From positions 310,001 through 374,000 of the forward strand of contig NZ_JABAII010000001.1 of assembly GCF_012641405.1 (NCBI RefSeq): DNA of 64,000 nucleotides. Direction: 5' to 3'. The notes beneath the pieces are model-generated. The model did no database searches, was not told where the DNA came from, and saw nothing but the letters and a program-made list of their open reading frames with translations. The translations under genes and the position numbers were made by a program. Each line of letters starts with the position of its first letter. Position 1 is the stretch's first letter. Positions 54,965-64,000 of the stretch are shown piece after piece. Origin of the DNA: Rhizobium sp. P40RR-XXII (GTDB lineage: Bacteria; Pseudomonadota; Alphaproteobacteria; Rhizobiales; Rhizobiaceae).

Positions 54965-55876
54965 TCATCCGGCCGGGCTTTCAGCCACGTTCTGTCCGGC
55001 AAAAACCTTCACAAGCCAATCTATGAAGACGCGGACCCGCGGCGAAAGCTGGCGGCTGCGCGGATAGAGCATCGAGACGGGCGTTCGAGTCGGTGGATAG
55101 TCCTCAAGGACATGCAGCAGCTCGCCCGATCGTAAGGCTTCCTCTGCGTGGTAGCGCGGGACCTGGATCAGGCCGAGGCCGAGTTTGGCCGCCGCGAAGT
55201 AACTCTCAGCCGCATTGACCGAGATGGTGGCCGGCAGGGTAATTTCGCGCACGGCGCCATCGATCTGGAATTCCAGTGGCAGCAGCCCGCCCGTCGCGGA
55301 GGAGCGGAAGCCGACCATGCGGTGACCGTCGAGCCTGTCCGGATGGGCCGGCATGCCGAAACGTTCGACATAGGTGGGTGCCGCAAGCGTCACCTCTTCG
55401 AGCATCGCGACGCGGCGGCCGATCATATCGCTATCCTGCAGCGTGCCGACGCGCAGCACGCAGTCGATCCCTTCACGGATCAAATCGACGAACCGGTCGC
55501 CTTCGGTGATCTGCAGTTCGATATCGGGATAGGTTTCGAGGAAGGAAAGCAGGTTCGGCAGGACGAAGTGCCGCGCAAGCGTGCCGTGCACATCAACTCG
55601 TAGCACGCCCTTCGGCTTGGCACCGGCAAAGGCGCCTTCCGCATCCTCGATATCGGAGAGGATGCGCAGGCAGCGCTGGTAATAGGCTTCTCCGTCGAGC
55701 GTCGGGCTCACATGCCGCGTCGTGCGCCGCAGCAAGCGCACGCCGAGCCGCGCCTCAAGCTGCTTGACCGCATCGGTCACCGTCGAGCGGGGCAGGCCGG
55801 TGTCCTCGGCCGCCAATGTGAAACTGCGTCGTTCCACGACCCGGCAAAACACCCGCATGGCATCGAATCTGTCCAT
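54965..55876 (-). CDS. LysR family transcriptional regulator
   Basis: A 303-residue regulator with an N-terminal winged helix-turn-helix (SFTLAAEDTGLPRSTVTDAV, LEARLGVRLLRRTTRHVSPT) and a periplasmic-binding-like effector domain. It is divergent from two SDR genes, which it probably controls; the intergenic region has an inverted CGGATA/TATCCG pair. Confidence 0.92.
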   Translation of the reverse strand: MDRFDAMRVFCRVVERRSFTLAAEDTGLPRSTVTDAVKQLEARLGVRLLRRTTRHVSPTLDGEAYYQRCLRILSDIEDAEGAFAGAKPKGVLRVDVHGTLARHFVLPNLLSFLETYPDIELQITEGDRFVDLIREGIDCVLRVGTLQDSDMIGRRVAMLEEVTLAAPTYVERFGMPAHPDRLDGHRMVGFRSSATGGLLPLEFQIDGAVREITLPATISVNAAESYFAAAKLGLGLIQVPRYHAEEALRSGELLHVLEDYPPTRTPVSMLYPRSRQLSPRVRVFIDWLVKVFAGQNVAESPAG

Positions 55877-55894
55877 CTATTTGTTCGCCAATTT

Positions 55895-55928
55895 CGGATA
55901 GTGATGCCGATTAATGGCTGATTATCCG
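55895..55928. promoter_or_regulatory. Inverted CGGATA / TATCCG pair between LysR gene and SDR gene
   Basis: CGGATA at 55895-55900 and TATCCG at 55923-55928 in the divergent promoter region, a plausible LysR-type site. Assigned by position only. Confidence 0.35.
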
Positions 55929-55998
55929 CCCGATGAAAAGGGACATCTTCTCCTCATCGAAACGCGCTACGGCGCAGAGCAACGAAAGGATGAGGAAA

Positions 55999-56739
55999 AT
56001 GAGCAGCAATTCCAACAAGGTAGCAATCGTTACCGGCGCATCCCGCGGCATCGGCGCCGCGATCGCCGAGCGTCTGGCCGAAGACGGCCTCACTGTTGTC
56101 ATCAACTATTCCGGCAGCGAAGCCGCCGCCGAGGAACTCGCTCGCAAGATCGAGGAAAAGGGCGGCAAGGCGCTGACCGCGAAAGCCGATGTCTCTGATG
56201 TGGATGCAGTGCGCCGCATGTTCGATGCGGCCGAGGCAGCCTTCGGCGGTGTCGATGTCCTCGTCAACAATGCCGGCATCATGCAGCTCGCCAAGATTAC
56301 CGATGCCGACGACGCGCATTTCGACCGCCATATCGCCATCAATCTCAAGGGCACGTTCAATGCGCTGCGCGAAGCCGGCAAGCGCCTGCGTGACGGCGGC
56401 CGCATCGTCAACTTCTCGACCAGCATCGTCGGCCTCAAGCTCGAAACCTATGGCGTCTATGCCGCGACGAAGGCAGCGGTCGAGCTTATGACCGGCATCA
56501 TGGCGAAGGAGATGCGCGGTCGCTCGATCACGGTCAATGCGGTTGCTCCCGGCCCGACGTCCACAGATCTCTTCCTGAACGGCAAGAGCGACGAACTCAT
56601 CGACCGCATGGCCAGGATGAACCCGCTGGAACGGCTCGGCACACCGCAGGATATTGCCGCTGCCGTTTCCTTCCTTGTCGGCCCGGACGGCGGCTGGATC
56701 AACGGCCAGACGCTGCGCGCCAATGGCGGCATGATCTGA
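55999..56739 (+). CDS. Short-chain dehydrogenase/reductase
   Basis: A 246-residue classical SDR: TGASRGIGAAIAERL (cofactor site), NNAGIMQLAKI, and the catalytic Tyr-Lys in YGVYAATKAAVELM. Like many 3-ketoacyl-reductase-type SDRs it ends with a WINGQTLRANGG segment. ATG 55999 is chosen with GAGGAAA upstream; ATG 55990 is an alternative. Probably under control of the divergent LysR gene. Substrate unknown. Confidence 0.9.
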   Translation: MSSNSNKVAIVTGASRGIGAAIAERLAEDGLTVVINYSGSEAAAEELARKIEEKGGKALTAKADVSDVDAVRRMFDAAEAAFGGVDVLVNNAGIMQLAKITDADDAHFDRHIAINLKGTFNALREAGKRLRDGGRIVNFSTSIVGLKLETYGVYAATKAAVELMTGIMAKEMRGRSITVNAVAPGPTSTDLFLNGKSDELIDRMARMNPLERLGTPQDIAAAVSFLVGPDGGWINGQTLRANGGMI

Positions 56740-56825
56740 GCCAATGAGGCGCAGGGTAGTGCCTGTCGCCGACCCCCCAGCCCATCGATCGTCAACAACG
56801 GCCGATCCAGCAAAGGAACAGGATC

Positions 56826-57728
56826 ATGAGCAAGCAAGTCATCGTTATTACCGGTGCATCGAGCGGCTTCGGCGCTCTGACGGCACGCGCTCTCGCCGAG
56901 GCAGGCCACACGGTCTATGCCGGCATCCGCGAAACCAAGGGGCGCAACGCGGTGCAGGTTGCCGCAGCGGCGGCATTTGCCGAGGAAAACGGCGTCGATC
57001 TCAGAACCGTCGAACTCGATGTCGCATCGGATGCTTCCGTAGAAGCCGGCATTGCCGCTGTTATCGCTGAGCAGGGTCGCATCGATACCGTCATCCATAA
57101 TGCGGGTCACATGTCCTTCGGCCCGGCCGAGGCCTTCACGCCCGAGCAGTTCGCCGAGTTATACGATATCAACGTACTCAGCACCCAGCGCGTCAATCGC
57201 GCCGTCCTGCCACACATGCGCAAGGAAGGCGAGGGGCTAGTCGTCTGGGTCTCCTCGTCCAGCACGCGCGGCGGCACGCCGCCCTATCTGTCGCCTTACT
57301 TCGCAGCCAAGGCCGCCATGGACTCGCTTGCCGTTTCCTATGCTTCGGAGCTGGCGCGCTGGGGCATCGAAACCGCGATCATCGTGCCCGGCGCCTTCAC
57401 GAAAGGCACGAACCACTTCGCCCATTCCGGCTCCCCGGCCGACAAGGCCCGTGCCGCTGAATATGACAACGGCCCTTATGCCGGCGTTCCCGATCAGGCG
57501 CTGAAGGGGCTTGCCTCGCTGGAGCCGGCGGATGCCGATGCCGCCTCGGTCGCGACCACGATCGTCGAAGTCGTCGACATGCCGTTTGGCACGCGCCCCT
57601 TCCGTACCCATATAGATCCTTCCGAGGATGGTGCTGAGATCGTCAATGGTGTTGCCGACCGGGTTCGCGCGGAACTCTTCCGGCGGATCGGGCTGGAGGA
57701 TTTGCTGAAGCCCCATATCCAGGGTTGA
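56826..57728 (+). CDS. Short-chain dehydrogenase/reductase
   Basis: A 300-residue SDR: TGASSGFGALTARALAEAGH, IHNAGHMSFGPAEAF, and catalytic SPYFAAKAAMDSL. It is 86 bp after the first SDR and co-directional; AAAGGAACAGGATC precedes the ATG. The C-terminal third, longer than in classical SDRs, contains TRPFRTHIDPSEDG. Substrate unknown. Confidence 0.9.
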   Translation: MSKQVIVITGASSGFGALTARALAEAGHTVYAGIRETKGRNAVQVAAAAAFAEENGVDLRTVELDVASDASVEAGIAAVIAEQGRIDTVIHNAGHMSFGPAEAFTPEQFAELYDINVLSTQRVNRAVLPHMRKEGEGLVVWVSSSSTRGGTPPYLSPYFAAKAAMDSLAVSYASELARWGIETAIIVPGAFTKGTNHFAHSGSPADKARAAEYDNGPYAGVPDQALKGLASLEPADADAASVATTIVEVVDMPFGTRPFRTHIDPSEDGAEIVNGVADRVRAELFRRIGLEDLLKPHIQG

Positions 57729-57882
57729 AGCTTCGCCGTCACCTTCCAGCGTGTCAAATCGCCGCTTCTGTGCCACAGGAGCGGCGATGACTTACGTTCG
57801 TCGAGACTATTTGTGCAGTACGGCATTCCAAGTGTACACGTTTCGTACTAAAGCGAATCCTTCAGAGGGTCGGGAGATATCC

Positions 57883-59094
57883 ATGGACGCGAAGGACATT
57901 GGCGAAATTGCCAGCTGGCTCATGCAGGCCGGTCTCAAGGGGATGACTGAAGTCGATATCCTCTCGGGTTTCTGCGAGCAGTGCCGTCTGCATGGCCTGA
58001 ACCTTGATCGGGCCATGGCGCTGATGGATACGCTGCATCCGGTCTATGAAGGGCGTGCCTTCCGCTGGGATGGCAATCAGGTGATCGAACGTGAGTTCGA
58101 ATACGGCCCGACACATCAGGGGATCGCCTCCGAAAACTGGCAGCGTTCCGCCTTCTATCACATGTTGACGACCGGTGAGGACGAAGTGCGCCGACGGATC
58201 GGCTTTGGCGAACCGACGGATTTCTACGGGCTCGATACGCTGTTGGCAGATGGCCACACCGACTATATCGCGATGGTGCACCGCTTCGAAGAGGGCGGCA
58301 CGATCGGCGAGATGGATTGCTTCTATTCCAACTTCGCCACGGCTGCGGAAATGGGCTTTCCGGACGAAGATCTGCGCGTGCTGCGCAAGCTGACGCCGGC
58401 CCTGGCGCTGGCGATCAAGTGCACGGGCATGAGCCGCATCGCCCGTACCATTGCCGAGGTCTATCTCGGCGAAGATGCGGCCCGGCATGTCCTTGAGGGC
58501 AAGATCACGCGCGGCAAGACGGAGCGGATTTCGGCGGCGCTCTGGTTTTCCGATCTCGCCAACTACACGCGCATCTCGGATACAGCCGAGCCGGATGAAA
58601 TCATCCCGATGCTGAATGCTTACGCCGATGCGGTCATTTCCTCGATCCATGAAGCTGGCGGCAATGTGCTGAAGCTGATCGGTGACGGCACGCTGGCGAT
58701 TTTCAAGGCCAGGAATTCCGCCGACGCTTGCGCCGCCGCGCTGATGGCGGAATCGCTACTGCGCCAGCGGCTGCGCGACCTCAACTCGCAGCGGCAGATC
58801 GAGGGCCGGCCCGTGACGGAGGTCTATCTCGGCCTGCACATCGGCGACGTCTTCTACGGCAATATCGGCAGCATGGACCGGCTTGATTTCACCGTCATCG
58901 GCCCGGCCGTCAATGAAGTCAGCCGCATCGCCTCGATGTGCCGATCGGCCGACCGCAACATCCTGATGTCGGCAAATTTCGTTGAGGCGCTGTCGGGCCA
59001 GGAGAGCAACGATCTCGTTTCCGTCGGCCGCTATGCGCTGCGCGGTGTCAAGCGGCCGCAGGAACTGTTCACGCTGCTGTCTTCGGCCGCCTGA
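57883..59094 (+). CDS. Class III adenylate/guanylate cyclase
   Basis: A 403-residue protein. Residues about 1-205 are an uncharacterised sensory region seen in rhizobial cyclases (for example GFCEQCRLHGLNLDRAMALM, TDYIAMVHRFEEGG). Residues about 215-400 form the catalytic domain with metal-binding Asp in WFSDLANYTRISD and GDGTLAIFKA and the FTVIGPAVNEVSRI segment. It is cytoplasmic with no membrane segment. ATG 57883 has GGGAGA upstream; the frame is open to 57751. Confidence 0.9.
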   Translation: MDAKDIGEIASWLMQAGLKGMTEVDILSGFCEQCRLHGLNLDRAMALMDTLHPVYEGRAFRWDGNQVIEREFEYGPTHQGIASENWQRSAFYHMLTTGEDEVRRRIGFGEPTDFYGLDTLLADGHTDYIAMVHRFEEGGTIGEMDCFYSNFATAAEMGFPDEDLRVLRKLTPALALAIKCTGMSRIARTIAEVYLGEDAARHVLEGKITRGKTERISAALWFSDLANYTRISDTAEPDEIIPMLNAYADAVISSIHEAGGNVLKLIGDGTLAIFKARNSADACAAALMAESLLRQRLRDLNSQRQIEGRPVTEVYLGLHIGDVFYGNIGSMDRLDFTVIGPAVNEVSRIASMCRSADRNILMSANFVEALSGQESNDLVSVGRYALRGVKRPQELFTLLSSAA

Positions 59095-59113
59095 CCGTCC
59101 ACCGGAAGCGCTC

Positions 59114-61069
59114 TCAGCGGCGATCGGCGGCAAACATCGGGCCACCCTTGCTGGCGGGAAAGCCGTAGCCGTTGATCATGACGAGGTCGATATCGCTTGC
59201 GCGCGCGGCGATGCCTTCCGAGAGCAGCAGTTCGCCTTCGTCGGCCATGGCTTTCAGGAGCCGGGCGGCGATCTCGTCCGCCGTGAAGTGTTTCGGCACG
59301 ATGTCTTTCTCCGCGCGCGCGGCTTCGATCATGGCTGTTACCTCGGGATCGACAGTCCGTTTGCCGTCGGGATAGGCATACCAGCCACGCCCGGTCTTCT
59401 GGCCGAAGCGTCCGGCTTCGCAGAGCCGGTCGGCGATGACGACGTAACGCTCCGCCGGATCACGGATTGCCGCTTGCCGCTTGCGGCGTGCCCAGGCAAT
59501 TTCCAGTCCCGCCATGTCAAAGACGGCAAATGGCCCCATCGGGAAGCCGTAGGCTTCCAGAGCCGTATCGATCTCCTGCGGCGAGGCGCCATCCTCCACC
59601 ATGTATTCCGCTTCGCGGCGATAGGCGGAAAAGACGCGATTGCCGATGAAGCCTTCGGTGACGCCTGAGATGATAGGCAGCTTACCCAGCCGTTTTGCGA
59701 GGGCAAGGGCTGTCGCCAGCACGTCGGGCGCCGTCTCCTTGCAGTTCACCACTTCCAGCAGTCGCATAATATTGGCCGGCGAGAAGAAATGCAGCCCGAC
59801 GACACGCTCCGGCAGCTCTGTGGCAGCGGCAATGGCTTCGGGATCGAGATAGCTCGTATTGGTTGCGAGAATCGTATCGGCGCGGACGATGCCGTCAAGG
59901 CGTTGGAACAGCTCGGTCTTGACGGCGAGATCATCGAAGACGGCTTCGATGACGATATCGGCCTGCACTAGCTGCTGCGTATCGGCGGTGACCGTCAACC
60001 GGCCGAGACGGTCCTCTCGGCCGGCCGTATCGAGGCGTCCGGTTTGCACTGCCTTGTCGAGCAGCTCGGCGATCCGTTCGCGGCCCTTTTCGGCTGCCGC
60101 GGCATTCTGCTCGATGCCGATGACGCGATAGCCGCCGTTGAGTGCGGAGACGGCGATACCCGACCCCATCAGGCCGGTGCCGACGATGCCGACGGTTTCG
60201 ATCTTGCGTGGAGCGACGGTCTCAAGCCCCGCGACCTTGCCGGCGGCACGTTCGGCGAAAAAGACATGGCGCAAGGCGGCGGCCTCGTCGCTGTCACGGA
60301 GTTCGACGAATGTGCGGCGCTCTTCGGCAAGCCCTTCCGAAAGGGGGGCGGTAGCCGCCAAGCGTACGAGGCGGACAGCTTCGGCGGGTGCACGCTGGCC
60401 GCGGGCCTTGCTTAATGCGTCCGCCGCTGCTTTGGCGATTGTTTCCGAGGCCTCCGAAGGAACCGCCAGCAATCCCGTGCGGCGCATGGGGGCGGTGACG
60501 GTGGTTCTGGCCTCGGCGATCAGCTCGCCGTTGGGTATGTCATCGACGATGCCGAGCTTGAGCGCTTCGGCGGCGGAGACGACGCGGCCGTTGGCGATCA
60601 TGTCGATGGCGGCGGCGATGCCGATGAGCCGCGGCAGGCGCTGCGTGCCGCCGGCACCGGGCACGATGCCAAGCTTGACTTCCGGCAGGCCCAGCTTCGC
60701 AGCCGGCGCGGCAAGGCGGCGATGGCAGGCAAGCGCCACTTCCAGGCCGCCGCCGAGGGCTGCACCATTGATCGCTGCGATAACGCGCTTCGGAAAGGCT
60801 TCGATACGAGTGATGATATCGGGCAGCAATGGCTCGACCGATGGCTTGCCGAATTCCTTGATGTCGGCGCCACCGATGAAGGTGCTGCCCGCGCCAGTGA
60901 GAACGACGCTGGTGACCGCGCCGTCTTTCTCGGCGTGATCAAGCACCGCCATCAGACCGGCCCTGACATCGGCGGAAAGAGTGTTGACGGGCGCATTGTC
61001 TATGGTGACAACGAGGATCCCGTCGGTCAATTCCGCCGAGATGGTATCCGAAAAGCGCAATGCCGACAT
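59114..61069 (-). CDS. Bifunctional enoyl-CoA hydratase / 3-hydroxyacyl-CoA dehydrogenase
   Basis: A 651-residue FadB/FadJ-like or peroxisomal-type fusion for beta-oxidation. The N-terminal hydratase has FIGGADIKEFG and LPEVKLGIVPGAGGTQRLPR. The dehydrogenase has the Rossmann motif VGIVGTGLMGSGIAVSAL and catalytic His in GLHFFSPANIMRLLEVV, then the C-terminal domain (GFPMGPFAVFDMAGLE). It is the last gene of the minus-strand acyl-CoA cluster. Confidence 0.92.
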   Translation of the reverse strand: MSALRFSDTISAELTDGILVVTIDNAPVNTLSADVRAGLMAVLDHAEKDGAVTSVVLTGAGSTFIGGADIKEFGKPSVEPLLPDIITRIEAFPKRVIAAINGAALGGGLEVALACHRRLAAPAAKLGLPEVKLGIVPGAGGTQRLPRLIGIAAAIDMIANGRVVSAAEALKLGIVDDIPNGELIAEARTTVTAPMRRTGLLAVPSEASETIAKAAADALSKARGQRAPAEAVRLVRLAATAPLSEGLAEERRTFVELRDSDEAAALRHVFFAERAAGKVAGLETVAPRKIETVGIVGTGLMGSGIAVSALNGGYRVIGIEQNAAAAEKGRERIAELLDKAVQTGRLDTAGREDRLGRLTVTADTQQLVQADIVIEAVFDDLAVKTELFQRLDGIVRADTILATNTSYLDPEAIAAATELPERVVGLHFFSPANIMRLLEVVNCKETAPDVLATALALAKRLGKLPIISGVTEGFIGNRVFSAYRREAEYMVEDGASPQEIDTALEAYGFPMGPFAVFDMAGLEIAWARRKRQAAIRDPAERYVVIADRLCEAGRFGQKTGRGWYAYPDGKRTVDPEVTAMIEAARAEKDIVPKHFTADEIAARLLKAMADEGELLLSEGIAARASDIDLVMINGYGFPASKGGPMFAADRR

Positions 61070-61090
61070 GATCTTATCAGCCTTCCGATA

Positions 61091-61486
61091 TTATTCCGGG
61101 ATGACGGCGGTTGCCTGGATTTCGATCTTGGCGCGATCCTCGACGAGGGCGACGACCTGTACGGCGGCCATGGCCGGGAAGTGCCGGCCGATAATCTCGC
61201 GATAGGCCTGGCCGAGACCCTTCAGATTGCCGAGATATTCCTGCTTGTCGGTGAAATACCAGGTCATCGAGGTGATATGCTTCGGTTCAGCACCGCCTTC
61301 GGCCAGGATGGCAACGACATTCTTCAATGTCTGGCGCACCTGCTCCACGAAATCATCGCTTTCGAATTGGCAGGCGGCATTCCAGCCGACCTGGCCGCCG
61401 ACGAACACCATGCGGCCCGTCGCCGCCATGCCATTGGCATAGCCGATCGGCTTGGCCCAGCCTTCAGGTTGCAGGATGGTGTGCAT
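61091..61486 (-). CDS. RidA-like protein (YjgF family)
   Basis: A 131-residue Rid-fold protein with VFVGGQVGWNAACQFES and EQVRQTLKNVVAILAEGGAE. In RidA a conserved Arg near the C-terminal strand hydrolyses imines; here the aligned segment is VVALVEDRAKIEI, in which that position appears to be Leu, so it probably belongs to a non-deaminase Rid branch. The gene overlaps the thioesterase gene by 23 bp, so the two are tightly coupled. Confidence 0.82.
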   Translation of the reverse strand: MHTILQPEGWAKPIGYANGMAATGRMVFVGGQVGWNAACQFESDDFVEQVRQTLKNVVAILAEGGAEPKHITSMTWYFTDKQEYLGNLKGLGQAYREIIGRHFPAMAAVQVVALVEDRAKIEIQATAVIPE

Positions 61487-61895
61487 CGGTCGTCTCCAGA
61501 TGAGAGGTCAGCACGGCGCGGATATCATCCGGCCATGCAATGGATTTATTGTTGTCGAGGGAGGTGGCGACGACGCGATGCGTAGCCGTCCACAACACAT
61601 GGCCATTCGCCGAGACCTGATGTTCCAGGTCGAGCGAGGAGCGACCGATGCCGCGCACCGTCAGCACGAATTCGAGTTCGTCACCCTGCAAGCCCGGCTT
61701 CATGAAGGTCAGATCGAGCCGCACGGTGGGGACACCGATGCCGCGGTCGTCGATCAGCTTTCGCCAGGAAAAACCAATCGAAGCGAAATAGTCTTCCAGC
61801 ACCCCGACGAGGATGTTCAGGTAGGAGGGGAAATAGGCGATCCCGGAGGGATCGCAATCTCCGAAACGCAGGGGTCTGGTGGTTTTGAACGCCAA
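61464..61895 (-). CDS. 4-hydroxybenzoyl-CoA-type thioesterase
   Basis: A 143-residue hot-dog thioesterase with the catalytic segment FGDCDPSGIAYFPSYLNI containing the nucleophilic Asp of the 4HBT family. It probably hydrolyses an acyl- or aryl-CoA. It lies eight bases after the stop of the glutaryl-CoA dehydrogenase-like gene. Confidence 0.87.
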   Translation of the reverse strand: MAFKTTRPLRFGDCDPSGIAYFPSYLNILVGVLEDYFASIGFSWRKLIDDRGIGVPTVRLDLTFMKPGLQGDELEFVLTVRGIGRSSLDLEHQVSANGHVLWTATHRVVATSLDNNKSIAWPDDIRAVLTSHLETTDAHHPAT

Positions 61896-61903
61896 GGCGG
61901 GCC

Positions 61904-63085
61904 TCAGTTCGAAAAGGCGGCGATGCCGGTGATGGCACGGCCGAGGATGAGGGCGTGGATATCGTGCGTGCCCTCATAGGTGTTGACCACTTCGAGGTTG
62001 ACGAGATGACGCGCGATGCCGAACTCATCGGAAATACCATTGCCACCGAGCATGTCGCGCGCCGCGCGGGCGATATCCAGCGCCTTGCCGCAGCTATTGC
62101 GCTTGAGGATGGAGGTGAGTTCGACAGGCGGATGGCCTTCTTCCTTCATGCGGCCGAGACGCAGGCAGCCCTGCAGGCCGAGCGTGATCTCGGTCACCAT
62201 ATCGGCAAGCTTCTTCTGGATGAGTTGGTTGGCGGCAAGGGGACGGCCGAACTGCTTGCGGTCGAGCACATATTGGCGTGCCCTGGCATAGCAATCCTCG
62301 GCGGCACCAAGCGCACCCCAGGCGATGCCGAAGCGCGCCGAGTTGAGGCAGGTGAAGGGGCCTTTGAGGCCGGAGACGTTCGGCATCAGGTTTTCTTCGG
62401 GCACGAAGACATTGTCCATCACGACTTCGCCGGTGATCGACGCGCGAAGTCCGACCTTGCCGTGGATCGCGGGCGCCGACAGGCCTTTCCAGCCCTTTTC
62501 GAGAATGAAGCCACGGATGAGGCCATCCTCGGTCTTTGCCCAGACGACGAAGACATCGGCGATCGGTGCGTTCGAGATCCAGGTCTTGGCGCCCGTCAGG
62601 CTGTAGCCGCCGTCGACCTTCTTCGCCCGCGTGACCATCGAGCCGGGATCGGAGCCGTGGTTCGGTTCGGTGAGGCCAAAGCAGCCGATCCATTCGCCCG
62701 TCGCGAGCTTCGGCAGATATTTCTGCTTCTGCGCGTCCGAGCCGAAGGTCTCGATCGGTACCATGACAAGCGAGGACTGAACGCTCATCATCGAGCGATA
62801 GCCGCTGTCGACGCGTTCGACTTCGCGGGCGATCAGGCCGTAGGCGACATAGCTGAGGCCGGCGCCGCCGTATTCCGGAGAAATCGTCGGGCCGAGAAGG
62901 CCGAGCTCGCCCATTTCGCGGAAGATCGCCGGATCGGTCTTTTCGTGGCGGAAGGCTTCGAGGACGCGGGGGCTGAGCTTTTCCTGCGCGTAGGAATGCG
63001 CGGTATCCAGCACCATGCGTTCGTCGTCGCTCAGTTGCTCGGGCAGCCGGAACGGGTCGGCCCAGTCGAAAATCTCGCGGCTCAT
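61904..63085 (-). CDS. gcdH: Acyl-CoA dehydrogenase, glutaryl-CoA dehydrogenase-like
   Basis: A 393-residue FAD enzyme. [54 protein letters not shown] and the catalytic Glu in [19 protein letters not shown] match glutaryl-CoA dehydrogenases, which dehydrogenate and decarboxylate glutaryl-CoA to crotonyl-CoA in lysine and aromatic breakdown. A relative with another substrate cannot be excluded. Confidence 0.87.
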   Translation of the reverse strand: MSREIFDWADPFRLPEQLSDDERMVLDTAHSYAQEKLSPRVLEAFRHEKTDPAIFREMGELGLLGPTISPEYGGAGLSYVAYGLIAREVERVDSGYRSMMSVQSSLVMVPIETFGSDAQKQKYLPKLATGEWIGCFGLTEPNHGSDPGSMVTRAKKVDGGYSLTGAKTWISNAPIADVFVVWAKTEDGLIRGFILEKGWKGLSAPAIHGKVGLRASITGEVVMDNVFVPEENLMPNVSGLKGPFTCLNSARFGIAWGALGAAEDCYARARQYVLDRKQFGRPLAANQLIQKKLADMVTEITLGLQGCLRLGRMKEEGHPPVELTSILKRNSCGKALDIARAARDMLGGNGISDEFGIARHLVNLEVVNTYEGTHDIHALILGRAITGIAAFSN

Positions 63086-63102
63086 GCTCTCAATCTCCCA
63101 TT

Positions 63103-63199
63103 AGAGCGGTTCAGTGTTTCCAGTTAGCACTGAACCGCTCAATTTCTTTGTTCACGCAATTCCAGGAAAACCGCTTCGCACTTTTCCTGGAATTGCTCT
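63103..63199. repeat. RIME-like palindromic repeat, copy 4
   Basis: AGAGCGGTTCAGTG (63103-63116) pairs with CACTGAACCGCTC, then GCAATTCC..GGAATTGC encloses an AAAACCGCTTCGCACTTTTCC core. It is nearly the same as copy 1 at 21469-21570 and lies between two acyl-CoA dehydrogenase genes, ending at the stop of the upstream one. Confidence 0.75.
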
Positions 63200-64000
63200 A
63201 GGCCTTCAAAAGTTCGCGCGCGACGATGAGTTTCTGAACCTCCGTCGCACCTTCATAGATGCGAAGCGCGCGGATCTCCCGATAGAGTTTTTCCGTTATC
63301 TCGCCTGATTTCACGCCGCGTCCGCCAAAGAGCTGGACGGCGCGGTCGATGACGCTCTGCGCGGTTTCCGTCGCCGTCATCTTGGCCATGGCCGCCTCGC
63401 GTGTCGTCGGCAAGCGCTGCACGTCGCGACGCCAGGCTGCCCGATAGGTGAGCAATGCCGCCGCGTCGATGCCGGTCGCCATATCGCCGAGGGCGGCCTG
63501 CGTCAACTGAAGGTCGGCGAGTGCCGCGCCGAACATCGGCCGCGTGCGGACATGCGCTAACGACTCGTCCAGCGCGCGGCGGGCAAAGCCGAGGCCGGCA
63601 GCGGCGACCGAAGCGCGGAAGATATCGAGCGTGCGCATGGCGATCTTGAAGCCTTCGCCGGGTGTGCCGAGACGGCGCGATGCGGGGATGCGGCAATTGT
63701 CGAAGCGGATCGTCGCCAGCGGATGCGGCGCAATCACCTCGATGCGTTCGGCAATCGAGAAGCCGGGATCGTCGGCGTAGACGACGAAGGCGGAAATGCC
63801 GCGGGTTCCCGGCGCTTCGCCGGTGCGGGCGAAGACGGTGTAGACATCGGCGATGCCGCCATTGGAAATCCAAGTCTTCTCGCCATCGAGAACATAGTGA
63901 TCGCCGTCGAGACGAGCAGCGCAGCTCATCGCGGCCACATCGGAGCCGGCATACTTCTCCGACAGCGCGAAGGCGGCGAGCCAATCGCCGGAGCGCACCT
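63198..64000 (-). CDS. Acyl-CoA dehydrogenase (5' end cut by window)
   Basis: The C-terminal 267 residues of an acyl-CoA dehydrogenase. Present are [14 protein letters not shown] (flavin/substrate region), [40 protein letters not shown], and the C-terminal [20 protein letters not shown] with the probable catalytic Glu. It is separated from the gcdH-like gene by a repeat but lies on the same strand. The substrate is unknown. Confidence 0.9.
   Translation of the reverse strand, partial: VRSGDWLAAFALSEKYAGSDVAAMSCAARLDGDHYVLDGEKTWISNGGIADVYTVFARTGEAPGTRGISAFVVYADDPGFSIAERIEVIAPHPLATIRFDNCRIPASRRLGTPGEGFKIAMRTLDIFRASVAAAGLGFARRALDESLAHVRTRPMFGAALADLQLTQAALGDMATGIDAAALLTYRAAWRRDVQRLPTTREAAMAKMTATETAQSVIDRAVQLFGGRGVKSGEITEKLYREIRALRIYEGATEVQKLIVARELLKA

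Noticed and set aside
61955-63127. A 390-codon plus-strand frame opposite gcdH
   Set aside because: Antisense shadow; the minus-strand gene has clear catalytic motifs.

Overview
The window is chromosomal DNA of an alphaproteobacterium of the order Rhizobiales, most likely a Rhizobium species. The gene order ruvB ... ybgC-tolQRAB-pal-cpoB-tilS-ftsH-glmM, the sqdBDC sulfolipid operon, three DUF982 proteins, CtrA-type promoter boxes, GC-rich codon use and several copies of a RIME-like palindromic repeat all point there. No plasmid, phage or transposase gene and no CRISPR array was seen.

Layout. 1-2943: end of ruvB, then a metallophosphoesterase, a NUDIX hydrolase and a DinB-like protein. 2888-5921 (minus): sqdB-sqdD-sqdC, joined by 4-bp ATGA overlaps, for sulfoquinovosyl diacylglycerol. 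6058-13007: the Tol-Pal envelope system, with an extra stand-alone TolA C-terminal domain between tolA and tolB. 13013-18577: tilS, ftsH, a small Cys-rich protein and glmM. 18660-22321: an SH3-domain secreted protein, two paralogous outer-membrane beta-barrels and a GT25 glycosyltransferase. 22620-25538: serC and serA. 25669-28405: a compact phospholipid cassette (PlsC-like, CdsA-like, a small membrane protein, a CDP-alcohol phosphotransferase). 28680-30120: mnmA and tRNA-Met(CAT).

30.2-33.5 kb is a patch of very small genes (PilZ, DUF6074-like, three DUF982 paralogs, a 31-residue membrane peptide, a small secreted protein). 33.8-43.2 kb carries a Tag-like glycosylase, a hydroxyacid dehydrogenase, the metQ-metN-metI methionine importer, a cupin, an AhpD-like protein, a CoA-transferase and an L-fuconate dehydratase. 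43.3-52.7 kb carries a VOC/esterase fusion, a cold-shock protein, an MFS exporter, a broken GNAT gene, gamma-glutamyltransferase, glycerate kinase and an OsmC protein. 52.9-59.1 kb carries an AhpD-like protein, a flavin monooxygenase, a LysR regulator divergent from two SDRs, and a class III adenylate cyclase. 59.1-64 kb (minus) is an acyl-CoA catabolic block: bifunctional hydratase/dehydrogenase, RidA-like, 4HBT thioesterase, glutaryl-CoA dehydrogenase-like, and a second acyl-CoA dehydrogenase cut by the window end.

Most of the window is ordinary rhizobial core genome. Points most worth a second look: the tandem TolA-domain paralog; matching TTAA-N7-TTAA (CtrA-type) boxes before tolQ, pal and both outer-membrane protein genes; the phospholipid cassette, whose last enzyme has an altered catalytic motif; the dioxygenase/esterase fusion; the DUF982 cluster with a long unexplained hairpin; and strong palindromes before serC and ggt.
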